From assembly GCA_030681645.1 (NCBI GenBank), contig JAUXRX010000011.1, positions 1 through 64,000 of the forward strand: a stretch of DNA of 64,000 nucleotides, read 5' to 3'. The notes beneath the pieces were generated by a model that did not search any database, was not told the DNA's origin, and was given only the letters and a program-made list of their open reading frames with translations. The stretch is from Archangium sp. (GTDB taxonomy: Bacteria > Myxococcota > Myxococcia > Myxococcales > Myxococcaceae). Both the position numbers and the translations under genes were made by a program. Below, in pieces: positions 35,305 to 47,189 of this stretch (positions within the stretch are counted from its first letter, which is position 1; each line of letters opens with the position of its first letter).

Positions 35305-37041
35305 ATGACGTTGCTCCTGTTGGCGCTCCTCGCCGCGGCACCTCCGCTCACCACCGTCGCCGAAGACTCGGGCTGGCTGAAGACGGGCCGCTACGACGAA
35401 GTGGAGCGCCTCTGCGCCGCCTTCCCGAAGCGCTACCCCGGCAAGGTGAAGTGCGAGCGCTTCGGCGTCACCCCCATGGGCCGCCCCATGCTCATGCTGG
35501 TCGCCTCGGCCGACGGCGTCTTCACCCCGGACCAGGTGCGCGCGAAGAAGCGCCCGGTGGTGCTGCTGCAGGGCGGCATTCACGCCGGTGAGATCGACGG
35601 GAAGGACGCCGGCTTCTGGCTGCTGCGCGAGGTGCTCGAGGGCAGGGCCGCGGCGAAGTCGCTGCTCGCCGTCACCCTCGTCTTCGTGCCCGTCTTCAAC
35701 GTCGACGGCCACGAGCGCTTCGGCCCCAACCAACGCCCCAACCAGCGCGGCCCCGAGCAGATGGGGTGGCGCGTCACCGCGCAGAACTACAACCTCAACC
35801 GCGACTACATGAAGGCCGACGCGCCCGAGATGGTGGCGATGCTCGGCGTGCTCCACCGCTTCGAGCCCGTGCTGTACGTCGACCTCCACGTCACCGACGG
35901 CGCGAAGTTTCAGCACGACGTCTCGGTCACCTTCGAGCCGCAGCGGCTCGGCCCACCTGAGCTGCAGACCCACGGCCGCGCCCTGCGCGCGGCGCTCTTC
36001 GGCAAGCTCACGGCGCAGGGCCACCAGCCCGTCGGCTTCTACCCGGCCTTCGACGACGGCGACGATCCGCAGAGCGGCTTCACCGCCGGCTGGCCGCCGC
36101 CCCGCTTCGGCAACGCCTACTGGGCGCTCAACCACCGCTTCGGCGTGCTGGTCGAGACGCACTCGTGGAAGCCGTACCCGGTGCGGGTGAAGTCGACCTT
36201 CGACGTCTGCGCAGGGCTGCTCGAGGAAGCGACCGCCCACGGCCAGGCGTGGCTCGCCTCGGCCCAGGCCGCCGACCTCGCGGCCACGAAGCTCGCGGGC
36301 ACCGACGTGGTGCTCATGAGCGACGCCACCCGCGTGGGCACGCCGTTCGACTTCCAGGGCTACGCGTACACGCGCACGAAGAGCGAGGTGAGCGGCAAGC
36401 AGTGGGTGCAGTACGACGAGAAGACGCCCCAGGTGTGGAAGGTGGTCGTGCGTGAGGGGCTGGTGCCTTCGCTCACCGTGCGCGCGCCCCGCGCGGGCTA
36501 CCTCATTCCCGGCTCGCACGCGGCGTCGATCGCCCCGCGCCTCCAGGCCCACGCCATCCGCTTCGAGGTACTCAAGACCGCCCGGCCGCAGCTCGTGGTG
36601 GAGCGCATGGTGATCGACCCCCGGCCCCGCGCCAGCACCTACGAAGGCCGCGGCACGCTGCAGGCCAGAGGCACCTGGGCCGCAGGCACCGAAGATCTCC
36701 CGCCGGGCTCACTCTTCGTGCCCATCGCCCAGCCGCGGGCCGAGCTGGTGATGCACCTGCTCGAGCCCACCGCGCCCGATTCGTTCGTGGCCTGGGGCTT
36801 CTTCAACGCCCACCTCGAGCAGAAGGAGTACCTCGAGGACTACCTCACCGAGGCCTTCGCCCGCGAGCAGCTCGAGGACCCCGCGGTGAAGGCCGCGTTC
36901 GACAAGCGCCTCGAAGATCCGCTCTTCGCGAAGGACCCCGACGCGCGGCTGCACTTCTTCGCCCAGCGCCACCCCGGCTTCGACGCGCGCCTGAACCTGG
37001 TGCCCGTGTACCGCGTCGACGTGAGCCCAGCTCCCCGCTGA
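35305..37041 (+). CDS. M14-family zinc carboxypeptidase, secreted
   Basis: 578 residues. The N-terminus MTLLLLALLAAAPPL is a signal peptide. Zinc-site motifs: GGIHAGEIDGKD (HxxE, ~91-102), YNLNRDYMKADAPEM (Asn-Arg substrate-binding residues), YVDLHVTDGAKF (third zinc ligand His), and the catalytic Glu region VLVETHSWKPYPVR. Removes C-terminal residues from peptides, probably outside the cytoplasm. The C-terminal ~200 residues (TVRAPRAGYLIPGSHAASI, PTAPDSFVAWGFFNAHLEQ) form an extra beta-rich domain also seen in some bacterial M14 enzymes. Cotranscribed with cdd is possible (20-bp gap). Confidence 0.88.
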   Translation: MTLLLLALLAAAPPLTTVAEDSGWLKTGRYDEVERLCAAFPKRYPGKVKCERFGVTPMGRPMLMLVASADGVFTPDQVRAKKRPVVLLQGGIHAGEIDGKDAGFWLLREVLEGRAAAKSLLAVTLVFVPVFNVDGHERFGPNQRPNQRGPEQMGWRVTAQNYNLNRDYMKADAPEMVAMLGVLHRFEPVLYVDLHVTDGAKFQHDVSVTFEPQRLGPPELQTHGRALRAALFGKLTAQGHQPVGFYPAFDDGDDPQSGFTAGWPPPRFGNAYWALNHRFGVLVETHSWKPYPVRVKSTFDVCAGLLEEATAHGQAWLASAQAADLAATKLAGTDVVLMSDATRVGTPFDFQGYAYTRTKSEVSGKQWVQYDEKTPQVWKVVVREGLVPSLTVRAPRAGYLIPGSHAASIAPRLQAHAIRFEVLKTARPQLVVERMVIDPRPRASTYEGRGTLQARGTWAAGTEDLPPGSLFVPIAQPRAELVMHLLEPTAPDSFVAWGFFNAHLEQKEYLEDYLTEAFAREQLEDPAVKAAFDKRLEDPLFAKDPDARLHFFAQRHPGFDARLNLVPVYRVDVSPAPR

Positions 37042-37060
37042 AGTGTGAAAGAATCCGTCA

Positions 37061-37483
37061 ATGCCTGTCGTGAGCGGAATCGCAGCAGTCGAGGTCCCCT
37101 GGCAGCAGCTCTTCGAGGCCGCCGAGCTGGCGAGACAGCGGGCGTACGCGCCGTATTCGAAGTTCCAGGTGGGGGCGGTGATCCTCTGTGACGACGGGTC
37201 GATCGCCGCCGGCTGCAACGTGGAGAACGCGAGCTACGGGCTGACGGTGTGCGCCGAGCGCAACGCCGTGGGCGCGATGGTGCTCGCGGGCAAGAAGCCG
37301 GTGGCCGTGGCCATCGTGGTCGATTCGCGCGAGCCCACGCCGCCCTGTGGCATGTGCCGCCAGGTGCTGGCGGAGTTCGGCGCGCCGAGCCTTCCCATCG
37401 GCTCGCGCACGGTGAGCGGGGTCGAGGCCCGGTGGACCGTCGCCGAGGTCCTGCCGCACGCGTTCACGCGGTCATTCCTGTAG
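37061..37483 (+). CDS. cdd: Cytidine deaminase
   Basis: 140 residues, the homotetrameric class. Zinc ligands Cys64, Cys96 and Cys99 with catalytic Glu66 (TVCAERNA and TPPCGMCRQV). KFQVGAV and NVENASYG form the substrate site. Deaminates cytidine and deoxycytidine to uridine forms in pyrimidine salvage. ATG 37061 follows the M14 gene by 19 bp. Its 3' end overlaps the convergent hybrid kinase by 20 bp. Confidence 0.96.
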   Translation: MPVVSGIAAVEVPWQQLFEAAELARQRAYAPYSKFQVGAVILCDDGSIAAGCNVENASYGLTVCAERNAVGAMVLAGKKPVAVAIVVDSREPTPPCGMCRQVLAEFGAPSLPIGSRTVSGVEARWTVAEVLPHAFTRSFL

Positions 37484-40400
37484 GCCGTTCCGCGAGCGCG
37501 TCGAGCACCGAGGCGAGCCGGTCGAGATCGATGGGCTTGGTGAGGTACGCGTCCATGCCGGCCTGGAGGCAGATCTGATCGTCACCCTTCATCGCGTTGG
37601 CGGTCAGCGCGATGATCGGCACGTGACGTCGGGTGTGCGCTTCGGCGGCGCGGATGCTGCGGGTCGCGTCGAGCCCGTCGAGCACCGGCATCTGCATGTC
37701 CATCAACACGGCGTCCCACGAGCCCTGGGCGGCCGCCTCGACCGCGAGCGCGCCGTCGGTGACGTGGGTGACGCGGTGGCCGAGACGCTCCAGCAGCCTG
37801 CGGGCGAGGCGCGCGTTGATCGCGTTGTCCTCGGCGAGCAGCACGCTCAGCGACCGGCGAACCGGCCGCACCAAGGTGGCCGTCTCGAGGTGGCCAAAGC
37901 CCGAGCCGGGGTTGAGCTGGGCCAGCGTCTGGGCCAGCTCGTGCGTGCTCACCGGCCGGGTCAGCGAGCGCTGCACCCCGGCGGACTTCAGCTGCGTCGC
38001 GGTGGGGCGCTGGGTGGCGCGCGTCAACAGCAGGCGGGGAACGCGGTTGAGGCCTTCGTGGTTCTCCAGCGCCTCGGACAGCTCGACGCCGCTGGTGCCG
38101 TCGAGCTCCTGGTCCATCACCAGCAGGTCGACCGGCGCCCCTTCGGTCTCCAGCAGGCGCCGCACCGCCTCTTCTGCCGGCACGGCGACCACCTCGCAGC
38201 CGAGCTGCTCGAGCTGGCGCGTAGTGACTGCCTGGCCCCGCGCGTTGCCGCTGACCAGCATCACCCGCCGTGAGCGGGCGGGCGCGATCAGCCGGGGCTG
38301 GCTGGGCGCCACCGGCAGGGCGAGCCAGGCGTGGAAGGTGCTTCCCTTGCCGAGCTGACTCTCGACCTCGATCCGCCCGCCCATCGCCTTGACCAGCTCG
38401 AGCGTGATGGTGAGCCCCAGCCCGGTGCCCCCGAAGCGGCGGTTGGTGCTGCCGTCGGCCTGGGTGAAGGCCTCGAAGATGGAGTCGATCCGATCCGCTG
38501 GAATACCGATGCCCGTGTCCTGCACCGAGAGGTGCACCTGCGCCTCGCCGAAGGACGCGGTCACGCACACCTCGCCGCGCTCGGTGAACTTCACCGCATT
38601 GCCCACCAGGTTGGTGACGATCTGCCCCACCCGCACCGGGTCTCCGAGCAGCAGCTCGGGCATCCCGGGGAAGACGTCGACGATCAGCTCGAGGTTCTTG
38701 CCGTGGGCGCGGGTCGCCTGCGCGCGCAACGCCTCGGAGAGGGTGGTGTGCATGGAGAAGGGGATACGCTCGAGCTCGAGGCGGCCCGACTCGATCTTCG
38801 AGATGTCGAGGATGTCGTTGACGATCGCGAGCAGGTTTTCGCCCGAGGCGTGCACGGCCTCGAGGTACTCGCGTTGTTCGCCTGAGAGCGACGTCTCGAG
38901 CGCCAGCTGCGCCATGCCGATGATGCCGTTGAGCGGGGTGCGGATCTCGTGGCTGGTGTTTGCGAGGAACTGCGACTTCACCCGCGAGGCGGTGAGGGCC
39001 TGTTCCCGCGCCTGGTGCTGGTCGGTGACGTCCTGCACGGCACCGAAGATGCGGACGGTGCGCCCTTCAAGGCGCTCGGCGTTGCCCAGGTGCCGAACCC
39101 AGATGGTGCGGCCCGTCGCAGTGGTCACCTCGAGCTCGACGTCGAAGACCGTGCCGTCGGCTTCGCACCGCCCCACGTTCTCGAGCAGTACGGCCCTGTT
39201 GGCCGCCGAGTAGAAGTTGCCGGTCGGACCCAGGGAAGGCACGTAGTCGGCGTCGACCTCGTAGAGCCGCCGCACCTCGTCGCTCCACTGCACGACGCGG
39301 GTGGCGATGTCGTAGTCCCACCCCCCGACGCGGGCGAGGGCGCCGGCCTGCTTGAGCTGCTCCTGGCTGCGCCGCAGGCGCTCTGAGGTCTGTTCCAGCG
39401 AGGTGACGTCGGTGGCCGCCGCGTAGAAGCGCCCGTCGTCGAGCGCGGCCGTCCACGACAGCCAGCGCCACTCACCCGACTTCGAGCGGATGCGGGTGAT
39501 GGCGCCCGACGGCTGCCCTTTCACCAGCTTCTCGCGCACCAGCTCGACCAGGTCGGCCGCGTCGCCGCGATGCATCAGGTCCTTGATCGACACCCCGCGC
39601 AGCTCGGCAGAGCTCCAGCCGAGCTGCCGCGCCCAGGAAGGCGAGGCCTCCTCGATCACCCCGTCGGCGTCGCCCACCGCGGCCAGGGTGTCGGACAACG
39701 CGAACAGGCGCTCGTACTTGGTGGCCCGCTCGAGCGCCCGCTCCCGCTCGAGCTGCGAGGTCACCTCGAGCGTGACGTCGCGCGTGACCGCCCGCACCCG
39801 CTGCGGAATGCCCTCGTGATCGAGGACCAGCTCGTAGAGCGTGCGCACCGAGAGCTTGCGGCCGTCGAGGGTGGTGACGCGCAGCTGCGAGGGCGAGGTG
39901 GTGCCCGTGCCCAGCAGCTCGCGCAGGTGCCGCTGGTGGAGGAAGCGATCTTCGACGTCGAAGATCTCCTCGGCCTGCGAGTGCGAGAGCTGCAGCTCGC
40001 GAAAGCCGCCGCCGTAGAGCTGGTGGAGTTCCTTGCTCCAGGTCACCTGGAGCGTCTTGAGCTCGAGCTCCCAGGTGCCCATGCTCGCCAGGCGCAGGGC
40101 GTCTTCGAGCGCCTTGCGGTGCTCGGCCAGTCGCCGCTGATCGCGCAGGCGCTCGAGCGCGACGCTGATCATGATCGACAGCTGCGCGGCGGCCACCCGG
40201 GCTTCCGGGTCGATCACCCTGGGCACGTTCGAGAGCGCCAGCAGGACGCCCTGGGGTTCGTTGCCTGAATCGAGCGGCACCGAGAACGCGTGGCGGTACC
40301 CCCAGCCGTAGAGCACGTCCTCGAGCGCGTCGCTGCCGGCGCGGAGATCCACCTCGAGCTCGACCCGGTTGCGGGTGAGGAGCTCGAGGTGCGGGGACCC

Positions 40401-40946
40401 TGTGAGATCGAGCCCGTCGCTCACCAGCTCGCGCGCGGGGACGCGCAGCAGCCAGCGGCCGGTGGCGGTGGGGGTGAGGAGGGCCCCCGCGTCGACCTTC
40501 AGCAGCGTGGCGACGGCAGAAGTGCCGAGCTGTTCGATCTCCCCGGCGTCGCGCGCGTGGAGCAGCCAGGTCACCAGCTCCGAGAGGTCGAGCGCCCGGC
40601 TGGCCCGCACCTGCACCTCGGTCATTCGGGCTTCGGCCTGGCCCCGCTCGCGCTGCTGCACCAGGCTCCAGGCCAGCACCGGCGCGAGGCTCTGCAGCGC
40701 TGCGTCGGGGCGCTCACCTGCACCCGTCAGCCAGGCGACCACCTCGCCCTGCCAGGTCACGGCGAAGCTCCAGTGGGTCGGCGCTGACGGCCCGGGTGAA
40801 ACCTGACCCTGGGCAGGGGGGTGCAGCTCGAGGTCACCGACTCCAAGCAGCGCACCTATCTCCCTGATCACCCGAGGTTCGGGCCCCGCGGCCGCGAGGC
40901 GCTCACACACCTTCGAGAGGAAGTCGGGGCCCACGGCCGACGCCAA
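37464..40946 (-). CDS. Large cytosolic hybrid sensor histidine kinase (GAF-PAS-PAS-PAS-HK-REC-REC)
   Basis: 1160 residues. N-terminal GAF-like region (~110-270, [19 protein letters not shown]), PAS domains near 290-400, 415-530 and 540-660, a HisKA H-box ([17 protein letters not shown]), HATPase_c ([33 protein letters not shown]), a degenerate receiver ([10 protein letters not shown], acidic pocket partly present) and a second complete receiver (VLLAEDNA, acceptor Asp in VLMDMQMP, Lys in LTKPI). No membrane helix, so it senses a cytoplasmic signal. Start is uncertain (TTG 40946 or GTG 40934). It is downstream of the sigma-54 activator, 24 bp apart, and possibly in one transcript with it. Confidence 0.9.
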   Translation of the reverse strand: MASAVGPDFLSKVCERLAAAGPEPRVIREIGALLGVGDLELHPPAQGQVSPGPSAPTHWSFAVTWQGEVVAWLTGAGERPDAALQSLAPVLAWSLVQQRERGQAEARMTEVQVRASRALDLSELVTWLLHARDAGEIEQLGTSAVATLLKVDAGALLTPTATGRWLLRVPARELVSDGLDLTGSPHLELLTRNRVELEVDLRAGSDALEDVLYGWGYRHAFSVPLDSGNEPQGVLLALSNVPRVIDPEARVAAAQLSIMISVALERLRDQRRLAEHRKALEDALRLASMGTWELELKTLQVTWSKELHQLYGGGFRELQLSHSQAEEIFDVEDRFLHQRHLRELLGTGTTSPSQLRVTTLDGRKLSVRTLYELVLDHEGIPQRVRAVTRDVTLEVTSQLERERALERATKYERLFALSDTLAAVGDADGVIEEASPSWARQLGWSSAELRGVSIKDLMHRGDAADLVELVREKLVKGQPSGAITRIRSKSGEWRWLSWTAALDDGRFYAAATDVTSLEQTSERLRRSQEQLKQAGALARVGGWDYDIATRVVQWSDEVRRLYEVDADYVPSLGPTGNFYSAANRAVLLENVGRCEADGTVFDVELEVTTATGRTIWVRHLGNAERLEGRTVRIFGAVQDVTDQHQAREQALTASRVKSQFLANTSHEIRTPLNGIIGMAQLALETSLSGEQREYLEAVHASGENLLAIVNDILDISKIESGRLELERIPFSMHTTLSEALRAQATRAHGKNLELIVDVFPGMPELLLGDPVRVGQIVTNLVGNAVKFTERGEVCVTASFGEAQVHLSVQDTGIGIPADRIDSIFEAFTQADGSTNRRFGGTGLGLTITLELVKAMGGRIEVESQLGKGSTFHAWLALPVAPSQPRLIAPARSRRVMLVSGNARGQAVTTRQLEQLGCEVVAVPAEEAVRRLLETEGAPVDLLVMDQELDGTSGVELSEALENHEGLNRVPRLLLTRATQRPTATQLKSAGVQRSLTRPVSTHELAQTLAQLNPGSGFGHLETATLVRPVRRSLSVLLAEDNAINARLARRLLERLGHRVTHVTDGALAVEAAAQGSWDAVLMDMQMPVLDGLDATRSIRAAEAHTRRHVPIIALTANAMKGDDQICLQAGMDAYLTKPIDLDRLASVLDALAERPTGMTA

Positions 40947-40970
40947 CGCAAGCGACAGGCCACGAATGAC

Positions 40971-42605
<1,635 letters not shown>

Positions 42606-42623
42606 GGGAGGTCCTCTCAAAAT

Positions 42624-42639
42624 GACAGTCGGTACTGTC
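42624..42639. promoter_or_regulatory. Palindrome GACAGT-CGGT-ACTGTC (candidate enhancer site)
   Basis: A perfect 6+6 bp inverted repeat with a 4-nt spacer between the divergent sigma-54 activator and pirin genes. It lies 18 bp before the activator start codon and about 70 bp upstream of a -24/-12-like element of pirin, the right distance for an upstream activating sequence. It may bind the activator's own HTH dimer. Confidence 0.5.
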
Positions 42640-42699
42640 GAAAGGAGAGTAGCTCGCTCGGAGAACGGCCGCCACGCAGCCAGTCAGTCAGGTTGCGCG

Positions 42700-42715
42700 T
42701 GGCACAGCGGATGCT
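42700..42715 (+). promoter_or_regulatory. Sigma-54-like -24/-12 element upstream of pirin
   Basis: TGGCAC-AGCGG-ATGCT: full -24 half, correct GG-to-GC spacing, one mismatch (ATGCT for TTGCT) in the -12 half. The predicted start of transcription (~42726) would be only two bases before ATG 42728, so the message would be almost leaderless and lose GAGGA at 42716. This makes it a weaker call than the palindrome context suggests. Confidence 0.4.
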
Positions 42716-42727
42716 GAGGATGGGCGC

Positions 42728-43417
<690 letters not shown>

Positions 43418-43718
43418 CGAGCGCGGCCGACGCGGAGGCTGATCGGCCGAGCCGCCCGAACGCTCAGCGCGCAGAAAGGCCCGACGAGGCGGAAGGCGCG
43501 GCGGCGAGGATCGCGTAGCCCACCGGCGCCAGCGCGAAGGAGCGCCGGGCCCTCGCTCCCTCAGGCCCGTACACCGGGTGTACGACGCCGTCATCCCGGT
43601 GTACGGCCTGGAAAGCGCGGCCCGGCCTGGGTCACCTTCGCGTCTTCGTTCGAAGCGCAGAGGCATGCACGGCACGAGCACGGAGCGAGACCAGCCCGAC
43701 GGCCTTCCTCTTCCCCAG
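43418..43718. other. Intergenic region with inverted repeats
   Basis: No convincing gene in these 301 bp. It contains GTACACC-G-GGTGTAC (15 bp, a perfect palindrome around one base) at 43569-43583 and a second CCGGTGTACGGCC (43596-43608) which, with GGCCCGTACACCGG (43564-43577), makes a 13-bp inverted repeat. On the minus strand a start-less frame (43465-43620) has some protein-like composition and could be a decayed 3' end. Lies between convergent pirin and DUF1295 genes. Confidence 0.45.
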
Positions 43719-44612
43719 CTACTCGGCCTTGCGGGGGAACCAGGGCACGAGCATCGAGATGCGCCGCTGGTGCTCGGCGAAGTGGGGCCGCCGCGCCAGC
43801 GAGCGCCTCTCGGCCAGGGGGATCGAGGCGCCCACGAAGAGGCCCACCATCGCCACCAGCCCCGCGGCCGACCACCCCGGCGCGCCCGCGGCGAGGCCGA
43901 AGAGCAACAGGCCGGCCCAGAAGCTGATCTCGCCGAAGTAGTTGGGGTGGCGCGACCACGCCCAGAGCCCCACGTCGCAGATCGCCCCGGGGGCCGCGGT
44001 GCGGCGGAAGGTGCGCAGCTGCTCGTCGGCCACCGTCTCGATCACGATCGCGGCCAGGGTCACCCCGCCTGCCACCACGTCGAGCGCGCCGAAGCCCAGC
44101 GGTCCCGTCACCAGCGCCGCGTGCAGGGGGAGGCAACCGAGGAACACCATCACCGTGGGCATGAAGTGCAGCCCCCAGAAGCTGGCCAGCCAGTAGAGGC
44201 GGCCGGTCTTCCTTCGCACCTCGACGTAGCGCCAGTCTTCGTGGCCCAGGCCCGCCCACCCGCGCGCCCAGTTGAAGGTCAGCCGGGCGGCGTAGAGCGC
44301 GATCAACGTGAGCACCACGCCCTGGCGCAGCGTGAGGCCGTTCGCGCTACCCGGGCCCAGCGCGAGCCAGGCGGCGATGCTCGCGGGCGCGACGCTCCAG
44401 TACGGATCGTAGACGCTGGTGTTGTCGAAGCTGCGCGAGAACACGAAGACGGTGATGGTGGCGGCAGTGTCGGCGATGGCGACCACCACCAGCGGGTGCA
44501 GCCCTGCCGTCGCCTGCACCACCGCAAAGGCCACCACGTGGGCGATCACGTACGCGAAGCCGACCAACGCGAAGCCAGACCACGGACGCTGCGAGACCTC
44601 GGGCGCGTTCAT
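43719..44612 (-). CDS. DUF1295 family membrane protein
   Basis: 297 residues from ATG 44612; the much longer open frame upstream is noncoding. About seven membrane helices. The C-terminal GLWAWSRHPNYFGEISFWAG is the hallmark of DUF1295 and the related steroid-5-alpha-reductase/isoprenylcysteine methyltransferase fold, with conserved His and Asn in RHPNYFGE. It probably reduces or methylates a lipid or isoprenoid substrate in the inner membrane; the substrate is unknown. Confidence 0.9.
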   Translation of the reverse strand: MNAPEVSQRPWSGFALVGFAYVIAHVVAFAVVQATAGLHPLVVVAIADTAATITVFVFSRSFDNTSVYDPYWSVAPASIAAWLALGPGSANGLTLRQGVVLTLIALYAARLTFNWARGWAGLGHEDWRYVEVRRKTGRLYWLASFWGLHFMPTVMVFLGCLPLHAALVTGPLGFGALDVVAGGVTLAAIVIETVADEQLRTFRRTAAPGAICDVGLWAWSRHPNYFGEISFWAGLLLFGLAAGAPGWSAAGLVAMVGLFVGASIPLAERRSLARRPHFAEHQRRISMLVPWFPRKAE

Positions 44613-44685
44613 TTCGACGCGGCGCTTGGCATGACCTGCGCCATGGAGGCCAGCGAAACCGGCGGAGGGTGTTATCTCCTCACCG

Positions 44686-45012
44686 ATGGAAGCCGACCCC
44701 TGGGTCCTCATCTCCGTGCTCTTCAGCACCTTCCCCATGGAAGAGCCGCTGGCGCTCGCGCTGCACCGGGTGGCGATGGAGCTGTACCAGCGGGGGGACT
44801 CGGTGGGGGTGGTGGACCAGGGCCTGGCGCACGGGCAGGTGAAGAACTCGCGAAAAGAAGCAGCCATCGGAACCATCACCGGGCCTGTTTTCGAGGCCGA
44901 GCTCGAGACCGAGCGGGGCAAGTGCCAGGTGCACTTCATCCTCACCCGGCAGGGGCTCTCGTTGCTCTCCGAGCAGAGCGCGGCCCCCCGGCCTCCCCAG
45001 TTCCGCAACTGA
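44686..45012 (+). CDS. Hypothetical protein
   Basis: 108 residues from ATG 44686, divergent from the DUF1295 gene. A soluble alpha/beta protein (MEADPWVLISVLFSTFPMEE, LALHRVAMELYQRGDSVGVV, CQVHFILTRQGLSLLSEQS). A short Cys (GKCQV) and no signal peptide. No family recognised. Located 62 bp before serA on the same strand. Confidence 0.55.
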   Translation: MEADPWVLISVLFSTFPMEEPLALALHRVAMELYQRGDSVGVVDQGLAHGQVKNSRKEAAIGTITGPVFEAELETERGKCQVHFILTRQGLSLLSEQSAAPRPPQFRN

Positions 45013-45074
45013 ATCTTCCACGGGGGGTGCTGGCTCTGCTTTGCGTCCCTCACGCGGAGCGCTACGACGCACCC

Positions 45075-46286
45075 ATGAAACTGAACGTCCTGTTGTTGGA
45101 AGGCATCCACGCCGTCGCCGAGTCGGCGCTGGTCGAGGCAGGTCACAACGTGCGCCGCGTGGGCGGGGCGCTCAAGGAAGACCAGCTGATCGAGCAGCTC
45201 GAGGGCGTGCACTTCCTGGGCATTCGCTCGAAGACGAACGTGACCAAGCGCGTGCTCGACGCCCCCTCGGCGAAGAGCCTGCTCTCGATCGGCGCCTTCT
45301 GCATCGGCACCAACCAGGTCGCGCTCGAGCACGCCATGCGCAAGGGCATCTGCGTGTTCAACGCGCCGTTCTCGAACACGCGCAGCGTCGCCGAGCTGGT
45401 GATCTCGGAGATCGTCGCGCTCAGCCGCGAGCTGGGCGATCGCGTCCAGGAGATGCACCAGGGCGTGTGGCGGAAGACGGCGTCAGGCAGCCGCGAGGTG
45501 CGCGGCAAGACGCTGGGGGTGGTCGGCTACGGCCACATCGGCACGCAGGTGGGGATCCTCGCGGAGTTCTTCGGCATGCGCGTGCTGTTCTACGACGTCG
45601 CCGCGAAGCTCCCCCTGGGCAACGCGCAGGTGGTGGGCGCGCTCGACACGCTGCTGGCCGAGGCTGACTTCGTCACCCTGCACGTGCCCGAGACGCCGCA
45701 GACGAAGCTGATGATCGGCGCCGCCCAGCTGGCGCAGATGAAGAAGGGCGCGTGCCTGATCAACGCCAGCCGCGGCACGGTGGTGGACATCGACGCGCTC
45801 GCCGACGCGCTCAAGCGCGAGCACCTGCACGGGGCGGCCGTCGACGTGTACCCGGAAGAGCCCGAGTCGAGCGACACCAAGGGGTTCAAGACCCCGCTGC
45901 AGGGGCTGCACAACGTCATCCTCACCCCGCACATCGGCGGCTCGACGATGGAAGCGCAGGAGAACATCGGGCGCGAGGTCGCCGCCAGCCTGGCCCGCTA
46001 CGCCGAGCTCGGCACCACCACCTCGTCGGTGAACTTCCCCCACTGCGAGCTGGGCGTGACCCCCGGCACCTGGCGCCTCTCGCACGTGCACCAGAACGTG
46101 CCCGGCGTGCTGCGTGACGTGAACCGCGTCATCGGCGACGCCGGCGCGAACATTCACTCGCAGCTGCTGTCGACGAACTCCGACATCGGGTACCTGATGA
46201 TCGATCTCGACTCCGACGTGGCGTCGCAGGTGGTCGAGGGCCTGAAGAAGCTGCCCACCACCATCCAGGCGCGCTCCCTGGTCTGA
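45075..46286 (+). CDS. serA: D-3-phosphoglycerate dehydrogenase
   Basis: 403 residues from ATG 45075, the length of the E. coli-type SerA with one C-terminal ACT domain. NAD-binding GYGHIGTQVG (~152-162), catalytic residues in NASRGTVVDIDAL (Arg), DVYPEEPES (Glu region) and LTPHIGGSTMEAQ (His). The last ~75 residues (VLRDVNRVIGDAGANIHSQL) are the ACT regulatory domain, binding serine. First step of serine biosynthesis, oxidising 3-phosphoglycerate. The next gene starts in its stop codon. Confidence 0.95.
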   Translation: MKLNVLLLEGIHAVAESALVEAGHNVRRVGGALKEDQLIEQLEGVHFLGIRSKTNVTKRVLDAPSAKSLLSIGAFCIGTNQVALEHAMRKGICVFNAPFSNTRSVAELVISEIVALSRELGDRVQEMHQGVWRKTASGSREVRGKTLGVVGYGHIGTQVGILAEFFGMRVLFYDVAAKLPLGNAQVVGALDTLLAEADFVTLHVPETPQTKLMIGAAQLAQMKKGACLINASRGTVVDIDALADALKREHLHGAAVDVYPEEPESSDTKGFKTPLQGLHNVILTPHIGGSTMEAQENIGREVAASLARYAELGTTTSSVNFPHCELGVTPGTWRLSHVHQNVPGVLRDVNRVIGDAGANIHSQLLSTNSDIGYLMIDLDSDVASQVVEGLKKLPTTIQARSLV

Positions 46287-47101
46287 TGGTCCCCGGTGAA
46301 GAGGAGCTCGCCGTCGCCGACGCGCGAGAGGACAAGGCACGGCGCGGCCGGATCGCGCTGATGCTGGGCGTCGCGGTGGTGCTGGCGTCGTTCCTGGTGC
46401 GCCAGCCCCTCCTCGGGGGCCTGCCCGGGTACGCCTGGTCGACCTCGCTGATGGTGGGCGCGCTGGTGCTCGCCTGGCAGTCCGGGGTGATCGGCCGCGC
46501 CCACGCGATGTTGAGGCTGGGCGCGATCCGCCGTGGCGGCCTGGCCGCGACCGCGAAGCTCAACGCGGGTGACGTGGCCGGAGCCCGCGAGGGCTTCGCG
46601 GCGCTCCTCCACACCGCGCGGCCGCTGGGCGCCTTCCACGCCGTGCACGTGCTCATGTACGGCGTCACCCGCTACTTCGAAGGTGAGACGAAGGAAGGGT
46701 TGAAGCTCGTCTCCCGGGCCCTGGGCTCAGGGTGGCTCGATCTGAGGCACACCGTGTCGGTGAAGGAATCGGCGGAGACCTGGCGGATCCTCATGCTGCT
46801 CGACCTCGGCGACCTCGCGGAGGCGCGCCGCCGCGTCGATGCCACGCGCAAGGGCACGCTCGCCCTCGCCGCGCTCGCGGTGAGCGCCCACGAAGGGAAG
46901 TGGGACGAGGTGCTGCAGGACGCAGAGCGCACGCTCGCCGACGCGCAGTTCCAGAAGGCGGGCAAGCCTGCGGTCGCGTTGCTGGGGCTGTACGCGGCGA
47001 AGCAGCTGGGGCGCGAACGGAGCCCCTTCCAGAAGTACCTGGCCGAGTCGCCGCCCGGCCCCCTGCAGCTCAAGAACCCCGCGCTGCGGAAGTTCTTCTA
47101 A
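46286..47101 (+). CDS. Membrane-anchored helical (TPR-like) protein
   Basis: 271 residues; ATG 46286 overlaps the serA TGA (TGATG). Two membrane helices at the N-terminus (IALMLGVAVVLASFLV ~25-40 and TSLMVGALVLAWQSGV ~52-67), then helical repeats to the end (ATAKLNAGDVAGAREGFAAL, EDLGDLAEARRRVDATRKG-like, GKWDEVLQDAERTLADAQF). Resembles DUF-type proteins with TPR-like helices after two TM segments. Cytoplasmic or periplasmic side uncertain. Coupled to serA without an obvious functional link. Confidence 0.7.
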   Translation: MVPGEEELAVADAREDKARRGRIALMLGVAVVLASFLVRQPLLGGLPGYAWSTSLMVGALVLAWQSGVIGRAHAMLRLGAIRRGGLAATAKLNAGDVAGAREGFAALLHTARPLGAFHAVHVLMYGVTRYFEGETKEGLKLVSRALGSGWLDLRHTVSVKESAETWRILMLLDLGDLAEARRRVDATRKGTLALAALAVSAHEGKWDEVLQDAERTLADAQFQKAGKPAVALLGLYAAKQLGRERSPFQKYLAESPPGPLQLKNPALRKFF

Positions 47102-47110
47102 GACCCCGAA

Positions 47111-47183
47111 CCGTTCACCCCGAGCGGAGTCGAGGGGCCACTTCAGTGAGCGCCCGTCCCTCGACGCCGCTCGGGATGAACGG
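47111..47183. repeat. Dispersed repeat family i, inverted pair
   Basis: CCGTTCACCCCGAGCGGAGT (47111 onward) and the opposite orientation CCCTCGACGCCGCTCGGGAT... (47158-47183), 20 nt apart, between convergent genes; RNA of either strand could form a long hairpin here. Confidence 0.85.
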
Positions 47184-47189
47184 TGACGG

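Noticed and set aside
43578..46286. A 902-aa frame merging an intergenic region with serA
   Set aside because: Only the last 403 codons match SerA; the rest overlaps the DUF1295 gene antisense.
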